This document shows, piece after piece, positions 1-6,588 of a stretch of DNA of 8,373 bases. Where the stretch lies: assembly GCA_040414495.1 (NCBI GenBank), contig JBEDUI010000086.1, forward strand, positions 1-8,373, given 5' to 3'. The stretch comes from DATAVB01 sp040414495. GTDB taxonomy: Bacteria > Actinomycetota > Actinomycetes > Mycobacteriales > QHCD01. The notes under the pieces are model-generated. The model was given only the letters and a program-made list of their open reading frames with translations. It searched no databases and was not told the origin of the DNA. The position numbers and the translations under genes were made by a program. Position 1 is the stretch's first letter. Each line of letters starts with the position of its first letter.

Positions 1-110
1 ACCCCGAAGAACAGCACGAGCATCGGCGTCATCAGCGCGCCACCGCCCATGCCGGTCAGCCCTACAACGACGCCCACCACGAGCGCGCCGAGTGCCAACG
101 TCCAGTCCAC
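1..110 (-). CDS. TauE/SafE-type membrane permease, N-terminal fragment
   Basis: Partial gene running off the left edge; 36 residues are visible from a GTG at 108-110. The fragment is a hydrophobic first membrane segment containing GLTGMGGGALMTPML, the glycine-rich signature near the N-terminus of the TauE/SafE (TSUP) family. These are inner-membrane transporters or exporters of small organic or sulfur-containing anions; the substrate cannot be told from this piece. The start is supported by GGTAGG at 119-124, eight bases upstream. The gene begins 29 bp after the alditol oxidase stop on the same strand, so it could be the last gene of the leftward transcription unit, but a role in polyol use is not shown. 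Confidence is good for the family and low for the function. Confidence 0.75.
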   Translation of the reverse strand, partial: MDWTLALGALVVGVVVGLTGMGGGALMTPMLVLFFG

Positions 111-139
111 CCCTGAAACCTACCGGAATGACAGGGATG

Positions 140-1339
140 CTATGAAGCCTGGGCGAACTTGCCGGACGGGTCGAACTCGTGCACCAGTCGGGTGAAGTCC
201 GCCAGCCGCTCGTACCGGCCGGACATCGTGTGCACCTTGCCCCAGTGCGGGCGTGGCTCGAACGGCGCGAGCCGTTCCTCGACCGCCGCGACCACCGGGG
301 TGACAGCGGCCGCGTCGTCAACCCAGGTGAAGTGCACGCCCACAGTCGGGCGCCCGTAGCTCGGGCTCAGCCAGAGCTCGTCCGCAGCAACGGTCCGGAT
401 CTCACAGATCTGCAGCACAGCTGTAATCTGGTCGCGCAGCTCACGTACTGCTTGGAGTCCCGCCACTGCGTGCGACCGGGGCAGCAGGTACTCGGTCTGC
501 AACTCGGCGCCGGCGCTGGGCGTGAACTCCGCTCGGAAGTGCGGCAGCCGCGCGTGCCACGGCCCGGGCACGCCGCCCTGCTCCGTAGCGTTCTGCGCCG
601 GCATCCCGGGGACCGGGTTGCGTGGCCCGTCAGCAGCCCGCGCGCCGAACCATTCCAGCGGCGGTACTGGATCGGACGCGAGCCGCTTGCACCACAGCTG
701 GTTGCGGCGCAGGTCGGTGAACACACTGACGCTGTAGCCGCTCGCGAAGATCGCATCGAACTCGGCGTCCAGCCGCTCGTCCGGCAGGTCGTCGTACACG
801 TACTGGGAAATGTCGAACGACGGCACGAGGTCGAGTGTCAGCGCACTGACGATGCCTAGCCGGCCGAGCGCAACCACCGCACCGCAGAAGTCCGGCTGCT
901 CGCGACCGATCGTCACCAGGTCTCCCGTCGCTGTCACCATCTCGAGTCCCGCGACCGACGTGGCGAGGTTGCCGTTGCCGTCGCCTGAACCGTGCGTCGC
1001 GCTCGCGCACGCGCCGGCCACTGTAATGTGCGGCAGCGATGCGAGGTTGGGCAGCGCCCAGCCGGCGGCCGTGAGGCGGGGCGCCAGCTCCGTGTACCGG
1101 ACGCCGCCGCCGACGCGGACCCGGCGTTCTGCCGCGTCGATCTCCATGAGCGGCGGCAGGCCGGCGAGGCTGACGTGCGTGCCGGTCGTGTCCGCGATGC
1201 GACTGAACGAATGCCTGGTGCCCAGCGCCCGGACCCGGTCGGCGTTGGCCACGAGCGTACGCAGGTCGTCGAGCGACGGGGGTTCGGCAAAGGTCTTCGC
1301 TTGGAAAGTTACGTTGCCCGCCCAGTTCGTTCCCGCCAC
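140..1339 (-). CDS. aldO: FAD-dependent alditol oxidase (AldO / xylitol oxidase type)
   Basis: Predicted cytoplasmic flavoprotein that oxidises the terminal hydroxyl of sugar alcohols (xylitol, sorbitol and similar) to the aldose, passing electrons to O2 and making H2O2. From the GTG at 1337-1339 it has 399 residues, against about 418 for Streptomyces coelicolor AldO, and opens with TNWAGN as that family does. The N-terminal FAD domain has GTRHSF, with His43 as the expected covalent-FAD histidine, and NLASLPHITVAG and ATHGSG around residues 98-120. The C-terminal substrate domain keeps CEIRTV (Glu313, Arg315), HFTW (Thr338) and HWGKVH (Lys368), matching the catalytic set described for AldO. 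This argues against plain gulonolactone or arabinonolactone oxidase. The longest open frame starts at a TTG at 1393 and would overlap the upstream kinase by 40 bp. GTG at 1348 or 1339 restores the family N-terminus and removes the overlap, and GGGTGG lies just before 1339. It follows the APH-fold kinase closely and is probably co-transcribed with it. Confidence 0.9.
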   Translation of the reverse strand: MAGTNWAGNVTFQAKTFAEPPSLDDLRTLVANADRVRALGTRHSFSRIADTTGTHVSLAGLPPLMEIDAAERRVRVGGGVRYTELAPRLTAAGWALPNLASLPHITVAGACASATHGSGDGNGNLATSVAGLEMVTATGDLVTIGREQPDFCGAVVALGRLGIVSALTLDLVPSFDISQYVYDDLPDERLDAEFDAIFASGYSVSVFTDLRRNQLWCKRLASDPVPPLEWFGARAADGPRNPVPGMPAQNATEQGGVPGPWHARLPHFRAEFTPSAGAELQTEYLLPRSHAVAGLQAVRELRDQITAVLQICEIRTVAADELWLSPSYGRPTVGVHFTWVDDAAAVTPVVAAVEERLAPFEPRPHWGKVHTMSGRYERLADFTRLVHEFDPSGKFAQAS

Positions 1340-1353
1340 AGCGCCCACCCGGT

Positions 1354-2127
1354 CTAAAGGCTTGCGAGTCGCGACTGGTTGGCGGCTAGCCAAGCCGCTG
1401 CGCCCTCATAGCGCTCGGCGTTCGCCCTCCATATCGCGCTGAACGCCGGATGTCCGTGCCCGGCTCCACTCGCAATGATCGTCGAGATCCATGTGTTTGC
1501 GTCGATGGTTGCCTCCGCGACTTCGCGCCGCAGTGATCCGCTGGCTTCGTAGGCATCAAGAAGCTGACGATAGCGCGCGAACGTGCCGTCCCGACGTGAG
1601 TCGTGTATGTGTCGCTTGTCGCACAGTGGGACCCAGAAGCATGCCGCGACGGCAATATCCCAGGCTCGGCTGCCTGGCGCAGCGAGGTCGAAGTCGATCA
1701 ACGCTATGGCGCGTCCGGCACGAAAGACGACGTTGGCGGGGTTGAGGTCGTTGTGCGAGATGAGGTTGCCCCGCCAGCGGGTTGGCACCGCGCGCTGCCA
1801 CGGCAGCCCGTTTTCGGGGAAGCTCTCGACGTGGTTGTGGTAGTCACGCAGCAATCCTGCAAAGCTGCGCAGTGCGTCGTCACTTAGCGCCCACGTGGGC
1901 AGTGGTTCGTACGCCGCGATTCCAGGGATGAAGGTCAGGACTTCCGTATCGGGCCGGCTGTCGAGAACTCGTGGGGCCCCCGCGAAGCCCGTCTCGGCAA
2001 GATGGCGAAGCAGGCGATGGACAGCCGGACTGTGCGGGCCTCGCGGACGCCGGACCGTTTCGCCGATCCGGATGACCCGACCCTGGTTGGCTGTACCGCC
2101 GCGCAGCGGACCGTCTTCGTCGCTCAT
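1354..2127 (-). CDS. APH-fold phosphotransferase (aminoglycoside/choline kinase-like)
   Basis: A 257-residue protein-kinase-like small-molecule phosphotransferase. The catalytic loop is SHNDLNPANVVF (residues 124-135; Asp127 as base, Asn132 for metal), followed by LIDFD (143-147; Asp145 binds Mg-ATP). EVLTFIPG (62-69) fits the hinge. The N-lobe is short: GGTANQGRVIRIGETVRR puts arginine (26/27) where classical APH enzymes often have the ATP-binding lysine. A short N-lobe of this kind is, from memory, common in uncharacterised actinobacterial members. The APH fold includes antibiotic kinases but also sugar, choline, homoserine and methylthioribose kinases. Its place between a sugar regulator and an alditol oxidase makes a sugar or polyol kinase a reasonable inference, not a demonstrated one. 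ATG at 2125-2127 lies 37 bp after the regulator stop; the ribosome site is weak (AAAGG about 11 bases upstream). Base composition is lower in GC than the adjoining oxidase. Resistance function should not be assumed. Confidence 0.82.
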   Translation of the reverse strand: MSDEDGPLRGGTANQGRVIRIGETVRRPRGPHSPAVHRLLRHLAETGFAGAPRVLDSRPDTEVLTFIPGIAAYEPLPTWALSDDALRSFAGLLRDYHNHVESFPENGLPWQRAVPTRWRGNLISHNDLNPANVVFRAGRAIALIDFDLAAPGSRAWDIAVAACFWVPLCDKRHIHDSRRDGTFARYRQLLDAYEASGSLRREVAEATIDANTWISTIIASGAGHGHPAFSAIWRANAERYEGAAAWLAANQSRLASL

Positions 2128-2164
2128 CTGTGACGTGGCCTTTGCCTGCCAATCGGTGTGCTCT

Positions 2165-3106
2165 TCAGTTTGTATCGTCGACGAGCCGGCGAGCGAGGCT
2201 GGAATGCGTGACCAGTCCGCTGATCAGCCCGCTGCGCAGCGCTGCCCTCGCAGCCCCTGCCTTCGCTTGGTCGTACGCAATGGCGAGCACGGTTCGCATC
2301 TTGGCCAGATCTTCGCTGGTGATTCCGACGATCCGCTTGCTGAGCGCAGGACGTAAAGCCTTGCCCGACTCGTCGATGAAGATGCCGGAGATCTCGGCAG
2401 CGACCCCAGCCTTTGCGGCCATTTGCTGATCTGGTGCGTCGACGCTGTCGTAGATCGTCGAGAGACCGGGTGCCCAAGACCCGATAGCGACCAAGGCGAT
2501 CGTGACGCTGGGCACCTGAGCCATAGCTCGAACGACGTCGGGTTGCCTGTGCAGCGCCCGTGCCGTGGACGCTTCCGGAACCACAATCGGCGCGTAGAAC
2601 ACGTAGGGTCGCCCGCCGCCCAGGCCCGCGATCCTTCGGACAAGCCCCAAGATGTCGCTGCCGTCCGGCCGTGACAGAGCGCCCGTGAGTTGGACCACCG
2701 GGCACGAGACGAACCGCTGCAGCGCGTCGCCGACCGTGCTCAGCGCCCGTGACCACGCCATTCCCAGTACATCGTCCGGCGAGACGATCTCCATGAGCAG
2801 CTGAGCTGTTGATTCGCCGAGTTGGCGGCGTAGTTGTACGTGATCGTCGTCCGGGATGTCGAGCACCACCGCATGCTCGAGCCTCCAGGCCGACTGAAGC
2901 CGCAACGAGAGGTCCGCGTCGAGGCTGTCGATCGAGCGGATGTCGATGTTCACGATGCCGATCCGGCGGGCCAGGTCAAGTAGCCGTGCGACCTTGAATC
3001 GGCTGATACCCACTTCGACGGCAATATCCGATTTCGACCGGTCTTCCACGTAATACATGCGCGCGATCCGGGCCGTCAAGATCATTTCTGACGGACGCTC
3101 CGACAC
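2165..3106 (-). CDS. SorC/DeoR-type sugar-responsive transcriptional regulator
   Basis: A 313-residue DNA-binding regulator of the SorC family, which binds an operator as a tetramer and responds to a sugar or sugar phosphate. The helix-turn-helix is near residues 22-50 (DRSKSDIAVEVGISRFKVAR), followed by the large sugar-binding domain with the family-typical QLTGAL and a late ALVAIGSW block. The open frame runs back to 3244, but the best start is GTG at 3104-3106: it is preceded by GGGAGG at 3112-3117 with a five-base spacer and gives a normal family length. The ATG at 3134-3136 has no ribosome site and lies inside a palindrome that looks like an operator. The gene is divergent from the polyol transporter operon and probably controls both it and itself through the paired palindromes in the control region. 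It is likely first in the leftward unit with the APH-fold kinase and alditol oxidase. Confidence 0.9.
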   Translation of the reverse strand: MSERPSEMILTARIARMYYVEDRSKSDIAVEVGISRFKVARLLDLARRIGIVNIDIRSIDSLDADLSLRLQSAWRLEHAVVLDIPDDDHVQLRRQLGESTAQLLMEIVSPDDVLGMAWSRALSTVGDALQRFVSCPVVQLTGALSRPDGSDILGLVRRIAGLGGGRPYVFYAPIVVPEASTARALHRQPDVVRAMAQVPSVTIALVAIGSWAPGLSTIYDSVDAPDQQMAAKAGVAAEISGIFIDESGKALRPALSKRIVGITSEDLAKMRTVLAIAYDQAKAGAARAALRSGLISGLVTHSSLARRLVDDTN

Positions 3107-3129
3107 GAGGACCTCCCGACCGTCGCTGC

Positions 3130-3143
3130 CGCTCATTTGAGCG
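3130..3143. promoter_or_regulatory. Putative operator O1 (palindrome near the regulator start)
   Basis: CGCTCA-TT-TGAGCG, with six-base arms that pair perfectly around a TT centre. The core is identical to the second copy about 98 bp away. It sits 24 bp upstream of the preferred GTG start of the SorC-type regulator, where a bound protein would block the regulator's own transcription. It contains the alternative ATG at 3134-3136, one reason to doubt that start. Confidence 0.65.
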
Positions 3144-3170
3144 CGAGATGTAGCAATTTGGCAGATCTCA

Positions 3171-3199
3171 TTGACAGTGATCCCCGACACACGCACATT
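3171..3199 (+). promoter_or_regulatory. Candidate promoter for the transporter operon
   Basis: A perfect TTGACA at 3171-3176 is followed after 17 bases by CACATT (3194-3199), which keeps the A2 and T6 positions of a -10 box but is otherwise weak. Transcription would start near 3206, giving a leader of about 70 bases that contains palindrome O2 and the GGAGGG ribosome site. The weak -10 fits a promoter needing activation or one that is low when uninduced. The assignment is tentative. Confidence 0.4.
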
Positions 3200-3226
3200 A
3201 CGTCTGATGTCAAGTCGAGCCCCATC

Positions 3227-3242
3227 GCGCTCATTTGAGCGC
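3227..3242. promoter_or_regulatory. Putative operator O2 (palindrome upstream of the transporter operon)
   Basis: GCGCTCA-TT-TGAGCGC, with perfect seven-base arms. It shares the 14-mer GCTCATTTGAGCGC exactly with the O1 region (3131-3144). It ends 34 bp before the binding-protein ATG and lies about 20 bp downstream of the transcription start expected from the TTGACA box at 3171, a typical place for a blocking operator. The likely ligand is the neighbouring SorC-type regulator. Confidence 0.68.
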
Positions 3243-3276
3243 ACCTCACCAGAGGCAGTCCCGGAGGGATCGAACG

Positions 3277-4680
3277 ATGAACGTCGCTAGCACTGCAGTC
3301 GCTGTCCTGTCGCACCGCTCCCGAAGACTCCGGCTCGTGGTGCCCGTGGTCGCGGCCGGCGCCGTGATGACGCTGGCCCTCGGCGCATGCAGTTCGAGCA
3401 AGGGTTCAAGCGGATCAAGTACCGGGTCCAGCGGCAGCACGACGATCAAGGTCGCGGTCGTAGACAACCCGTTGATGACGACCATCGAGAAGCTGACAGC
3501 GAGTGGCTTCTCGGCATCGCACCCCAACGTGAAGGTCAAGTTCGTCACGTTGGACGAGAACACCTTGCGCGACCAGGTGACGAAGGACGTAGCCGCCGGC
3601 GGCGGCCAGTTCGACGTGGTCATGATCGGCCCCAACGACATCCCGACCTGGGCCAAGAACGGGTGGATCAAGGACCTGACCAAGGACGCGAGCGACCCCG
3701 CCTACGACGTCAACGACATCATCAAGCCGATCCGCGATGCCCTGTCGTCCGACGGGAAGCTCTACGCCGTCCCGTTCTACGGCGAATCATCGTTCCTGAT
3801 GTACCGCAAGGACCTCCTCAAAGCTGCCGGCTTGACCATGCCGGCTCAGCCCACCTGGCAACAGGTCGCGGACATTGCGCACAAGCTCAACAACCCCTCC
3901 AAGGGCGTGTCCGGCATCTGCCTGCGCGGCAAGACCGGATGGGGCGAAAACCTTGCCGCCCTCGATACTGTCGTGAACACTTTCGGTGGCCAATGGTTCA
4001 ACATGAGCTGGGACCCGCAGCTGACGTCGCCGGCGTTCCAAGAAGCGGTGACGTTCTACGTGAACCTGATTCATGACGCCGGCGAAACAGGCGCGGCAAA
4101 CGACGGCTTCAACGAGTGCCTGAACAACATGGAGCAGGGCAAGTCGGCGATGTGGTATGACGCGACGGTCGCGGCCTCGACGCTCGACGCGCCGCCGAGC
4201 CCGATCGCGGGCAAGCTCGGATTCGCGCCCGCACCGGTGGTGAAGACATCTGCTTCCGGATGGCTGTGGGCGTGGGCGCTGTCGATCGAAGGTTCCTCGA
4301 AGCACCCGGATGCCGCATGGCAGTTCATGAACTGGGCGACGTCCAAGGACTACATCAAGTACGACGCTCAGAAGAATGGCTGGGCAGCCGTGCCACCGGG
4401 CACGCGCGTCTCGACCTATCAGAACCCCGAATATCAGAAGGCCGCCGCCGACTTCGCGGCGTTGACTCTCAAGTCAATCCAATCAGTGAATGTAAATCAT
4501 CCCGGTGTCGATCCCCAGCCTTACACCGGAATCCAATACGTCGGCATTCCGGAGTTCGCCGATCTCGGAACCAAGGTCTCGCAGGAGATCACCGCGACAA
4601 TCGCCGGCCAGGAGTCGGTCTCGTCGGCCTTGTCGAAGAGCCAGGGCTACGCCAAGCAAGTTGCACAGTCATATAAATAG
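3277..4680 (+). CDS. smoE: Polyol (sorbitol/mannitol-type) ABC transporter substrate-binding lipoprotein
   Basis: A 467-residue family-1 extracellular solute-binding protein that captures the substrate outside the membrane and delivers it to the two permeases. It has a basic N-terminus (HRSRRLR), a hydrophobic segment (about residues 20-37) and a lipobox LGAC with Cys38 as the lipidation site, then a serine/glycine linker. The mature part carries VPFYGESSFLMYRKDLL, GICLRGKTGWGEN, AMWYDATVAA, WLWAWAL and GWAAVPPGTR. I recognise these from the sorbitol/mannitol-binding SmoE/MtlE group, so a hexitol or pentitol is the expected ligand; the exact one is not determined. The start at 3277 is supported by GGAGGG at 3263-3268 with an eight-base spacer. 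An upstream in-frame TTG at 3235 lies inside palindrome O2 and is not credible. It is the first gene of the rightward operon, and a hairpin lies between it and the next gene. Confidence 0.93.
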   Translation: MNVASTAVAVLSHRSRRLRLVVPVVAAGAVMTLALGACSSSKGSSGSSTGSSGSTTIKVAVVDNPLMTTIEKLTASGFSASHPNVKVKFVTLDENTLRDQVTKDVAAGGGQFDVVMIGPNDIPTWAKNGWIKDLTKDASDPAYDVNDIIKPIRDALSSDGKLYAVPFYGESSFLMYRKDLLKAAGLTMPAQPTWQQVADIAHKLNNPSKGVSGICLRGKTGWGENLAALDTVVNTFGGQWFNMSWDPQLTSPAFQEAVTFYVNLIHDAGETGAANDGFNECLNNMEQGKSAMWYDATVAASTLDAPPSPIAGKLGFAPAPVVKTSASGWLWAWALSIEGSSKHPDAAWQFMNWATSKDYIKYDAQKNGWAAVPPGTRVSTYQNPEYQKAAADFAALTLKSIQSVNVNHPGVDPQPYTGIQYVGIPEFADLGTKVSQEITATIAGQESVSSALSKSQGYAKQVAQSYK

Positions 4681-4722
4681 GTAAAACCGTCGCAAGGAGC
4701 GAGAGCCTGCGTTTGGCGCCGT

Positions 4723-4754
4723 GCCCTGAGGCTGGCAACGAGACACCCCAGGGC
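4723..4754 (+). other. Intercistronic stem-loop after the binding-protein gene
   Basis: GCCCTGAGG (4723-4731) pairs with CCCCAGGGC (4746-4754) through eight of nine bases, leaving a 14-base loop. There is no T-run, so it does not look like a strong intrinsic terminator. It lies in the 103-bp gap between the binding-protein and first permease genes, where many sugar ABC operons carry a hairpin that protects the upstream mRNA and lets the binding protein be made in excess. That role is inferred from position. Confidence 0.45.
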
Positions 4755-4783
4755 CGACAGCTCGATCGACCGGAGGACGCCGT

Positions 4784-5731
4784 ATGACCACGTCGACATC
4801 GACCGTCGCGCCGCCGGCCGTAGAGACGCGACATATAGCTGTAAGGCCGCCGCGGCGGCAGGGCTGGCTGCGCAGGCTTCCGCTGCTTCCAGCGCTGGTG
4901 TTCGTCGTCGTCGTCACCCAGGTCCCGTTCCTGCTTACGGTCTGGTACAGCCTGCAGTCCTGGAATCTCCTCCACCCAGGAACCAAGCACTTCGTCGGCC
5001 TGCGCAACTACCGCACGATATTCAGCGACTCCATTTTTCGAACGGCCATCGGTAATACCTTGCTATTCACCGTCGCACCCGTGATCTTGTCCATCGTGAT
5101 CGGTACGTGCATCGCCCTGCTGTTAGATCGGCGAGTCTTCGGACGCGGTGTCCTCCGAACGCTGATTATCAGCCCGTTTCTTGTGATGCCCGCCGCAGCG
5201 GCGCTTGTATGGAAATTCACGATCCTCGACCCCGTCTTCGGGATGCTGAACTACGTCCTCAAGCCTTTTGGCGTGCATCACGTCGATTGGATCAACACGC
5301 ACTCGCAGGCAACGATTATCACGGTATTGACTTGGCAATGGACGCCATTCATGGTCTTGATCGTGCTTGCGGGGCTGCAGTCGCAGAGTCAGGATATACT
5401 CGAAGCCGCGCGAGTCGACGGCGCCGGCGCATTCCGCATCTTCCGCTCGCTGACGCTGCCGCATCTACGTCCGTACCTCGAGCTGGGAATTCTTCTGGGG
5501 TCCATCTATATCGTGCAAGCGTTCGATGCCATATTCATGATCACGTCGGGCGGCCCCGGCCAGAAGACGACCAACCTGCCGTACTACATCTATGAGGTCG
5601 CGTTCCGGGCGTTCGACATCGGCCGCGCCTCCGCGATGGGTGTCGTCGTCGTCATCGCAACGATCGTCATCGCGACGCTTGCACTGCGACTCGTGTCGAC
5701 GCTGTTCAGTGACGAAGGGATGCATCGATGA
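4784..5731 (+). CDS. smoF: Polyol ABC transporter permease, first subunit (SmoF/MalF type)
   Basis: A 315-residue inner-membrane permease of the CUT1 (carbohydrate uptake) class that forms the channel with the next gene product. About 25 basic and polar residues precede the first membrane segment (about 33-55); five further hydrophobic segments follow. The EAA loop that docks on the ATPase is clear: EAARVDGAGAFRIFRSLTLP, starting at Glu207 with Gly213. FMITSGGPGQKTTNLPYYIY near the C-terminus is typical of sugar permeases of this type. ATG at 4784 has GGAGG at 4772-4776 with a seven-base spacer. The stop overlaps the next gene's start by four bases (ATGA), so the two subunits are translationally coupled. 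Substrate class is taken from the neighbouring binding protein. Confidence 0.92.
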   Translation: MTTSTSTVAPPAVETRHIAVRPPRRQGWLRRLPLLPALVFVVVVTQVPFLLTVWYSLQSWNLLHPGTKHFVGLRNYRTIFSDSIFRTAIGNTLLFTVAPVILSIVIGTCIALLLDRRVFGRGVLRTLIISPFLVMPAAAALVWKFTILDPVFGMLNYVLKPFGVHHVDWINTHSQATIITVLTWQWTPFMVLIVLAGLQSQSQDILEAARVDGAGAFRIFRSLTLPHLRPYLELGILLGSIYIVQAFDAIFMITSGGPGQKTTNLPYYIYEVAFRAFDIGRASAMGVVVVIATIVIATLALRLVSTLFSDEGMHR

Positions 5732-6576
5732 GACGAGCAGGCCGCAGCGTCGCCGGAAACCGACCCAGGCTCAGCACACGTCTTGTACTCGGGCTGATCA
5801 CGTGGATCATCGTGCTGATCTTCTTCTTCCCCGTCTTCTGGATGGCGCTCACCGGATTCAAACACGAGCAGGATGCGGCGACCGACCCTCCCCACTTCCT
5901 CTTCAAGCCCACGCTGGACTCGTACTCAGGCGTCTGGGACAAGGGGCTCCGGTCCTATCTCGAGCACTCCATCACTATCACTCTGATCTCGACAGTGCTT
6001 GTGATCACGCTGGCCCTGCCGGCAGCGTATGCGCTCTCTATTCGGCCTATTCGCAAGTGGCGTGACGCGTCGTTCTTCTTCATATCGACCAAGATGCTTC
6101 CGATCGTCGGCGCGATCATCCCGGTGTACGTCATCGTCAAAAACCTGCACCTGCTAGACCATCAGCTCGCGCTCATAATTCTCTACACCGCGATGAATCT
6201 GCCCATCGCCGTCTGGATGCTCAGGTCGTTCCTGCTCGAAGTGCCGGCCGAAGTTATCGAGGCTGCGCAGGTCGACGGTGCGGGCGTACTGCGCCAGCTC
6301 CGCTCAATCGTCATGCCGATCGTCAGCCCGGGACTGGCGGCCACCGCGCTGATCTGCTTCATCTTCGCTTGGAACGAATTCTTCCTCGCAGTAAACCTGA
6401 CAACCGTCAATGCCGGGACGGTCCCGATCTTCCTGGTGAGCTTCGTAGCTCCAGAAGGCCAATTCTGGGCCCACTTGTGCGCGGCTGCCACTGTCGCATG
6501 CCTGCCCGTGCTGCTCGCCGGCTGGGCCGCCCAGGACAAGCTTGTCCGCGGCCTGTCGATGGGCGCAGTGAAGTAG
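5728..6576 (+). CDS. smoG: Polyol ABC transporter permease, second subunit (SmoG/MalG type)
   Basis: A 282-residue inner-membrane permease, partner of the preceding subunit. It has a short basic N-terminus, a first membrane segment near residues 18-40, further segments along the protein, and an EAA loop EAAQVDGAGVLRQLRSIVMP from Glu178 with Gly184. The C-terminus KLVRGLSMGAVK is a familiar ending of MalG-like polyol permeases. AWNEFFLA (about 214-221) is also typical of the subunit. AAGGGA at 5715-5720 lies seven bases before the ATG, and the four-base overlap with the upstream stop indicates coupling. No ATPase gene follows in this operon: the next gene is a dehydrogenase, so the transporter needs a nucleotide-binding subunit from elsewhere, possibly a shared MsiK-type protein. 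Confidence 0.92.
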   Translation: MRRAGRSVAGNRPRLSTRLVLGLITWIIVLIFFFPVFWMALTGFKHEQDAATDPPHFLFKPTLDSYSGVWDKGLRSYLEHSITITLISTVLVITLALPAAYALSIRPIRKWRDASFFFISTKMLPIVGAIIPVYVIVKNLHLLDHQLALIILYTAMNLPIAVWMLRSFLLEVPAEVIEAAQVDGAGVLRQLRSIVMPIVSPGLAATALICFIFAWNEFFLAVNLTTVNAGTVPIFLVSFVAPEGQFWAHLCAAATVACLPVLLAGWAAQDKLVRGLSMGAVK

Positions 6577-6588
6577 AAGGAGCGAACC

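Larger units (their letters stand above)
3107..3276. promoter_or_regulatory. Divergent control region of the polyol locus
   Basis: A 170-bp region between the divergent regulator and transporter genes. It holds two copies of the same palindrome (separate entries), each a short way upstream of one of the two start codons: 24 bp for the regulator and 34 bp for the binding protein. Between them are two outward-facing TTGACA hexamers, one on the plus strand at 3171-3176 and one on the minus strand at 3213-3208. This layout suggests shared repression of both transcription units by the adjacent SorC-type protein, relieved by a polyol-derived inducer. The positions are read directly; the regulatory role is inferred. 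Confidence 0.7.

Noticed and set aside
179..859. Long plus-strand open frame opposite the alditol oxidase, with others at 810-1442
   Set aside because: These mirror the strongly supported oxidase in a GC-rich region, show arginine/proline-rich low-information sequence and have no recognisable domain.
1354..2127. Antibiotic-resistance aminoglycoside phosphotransferase
   Set aside because: Only the general APH fold is visible. The short N-lobe and sugar-locus context fit an uncharacterised metabolic kinase better than a known resistance enzyme.
3134..3136. ATG as start of the SorC-type regulator
   Set aside because: There is no ribosome site, it sits inside a palindrome, and a GTG 30 bases downstream has a strong GGGAGG site. 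A leaderless start here cannot be fully excluded.
3290..3400. Possible Tat (twin-arginine) signal in the binding protein
   Set aside because: The basic stretch HRSRRLR lacks the full S/T-RRxFLK pattern, and the LGAC lipobox explains export and anchoring.
3389..3440. Short repeat-like serine/glycine codons after the lipobox
   Set aside because: This is an ordinary flexible linker of a lipoprotein rather than a genomic repeat.
3387..4076. Second plus-strand open frame inside the binding-protein gene
   Set aside because: It is a +1 frame shadow rich in arginine and histidine. The overlapping lipoprotein has clear family motifs throughout.
4694..4715. AAGGAG followed by a possible TTG start in the gap after the binding-protein gene
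   Set aside because: The spacing is too long, and I saw no convincing small protein before the well-supported permease start at 4784.
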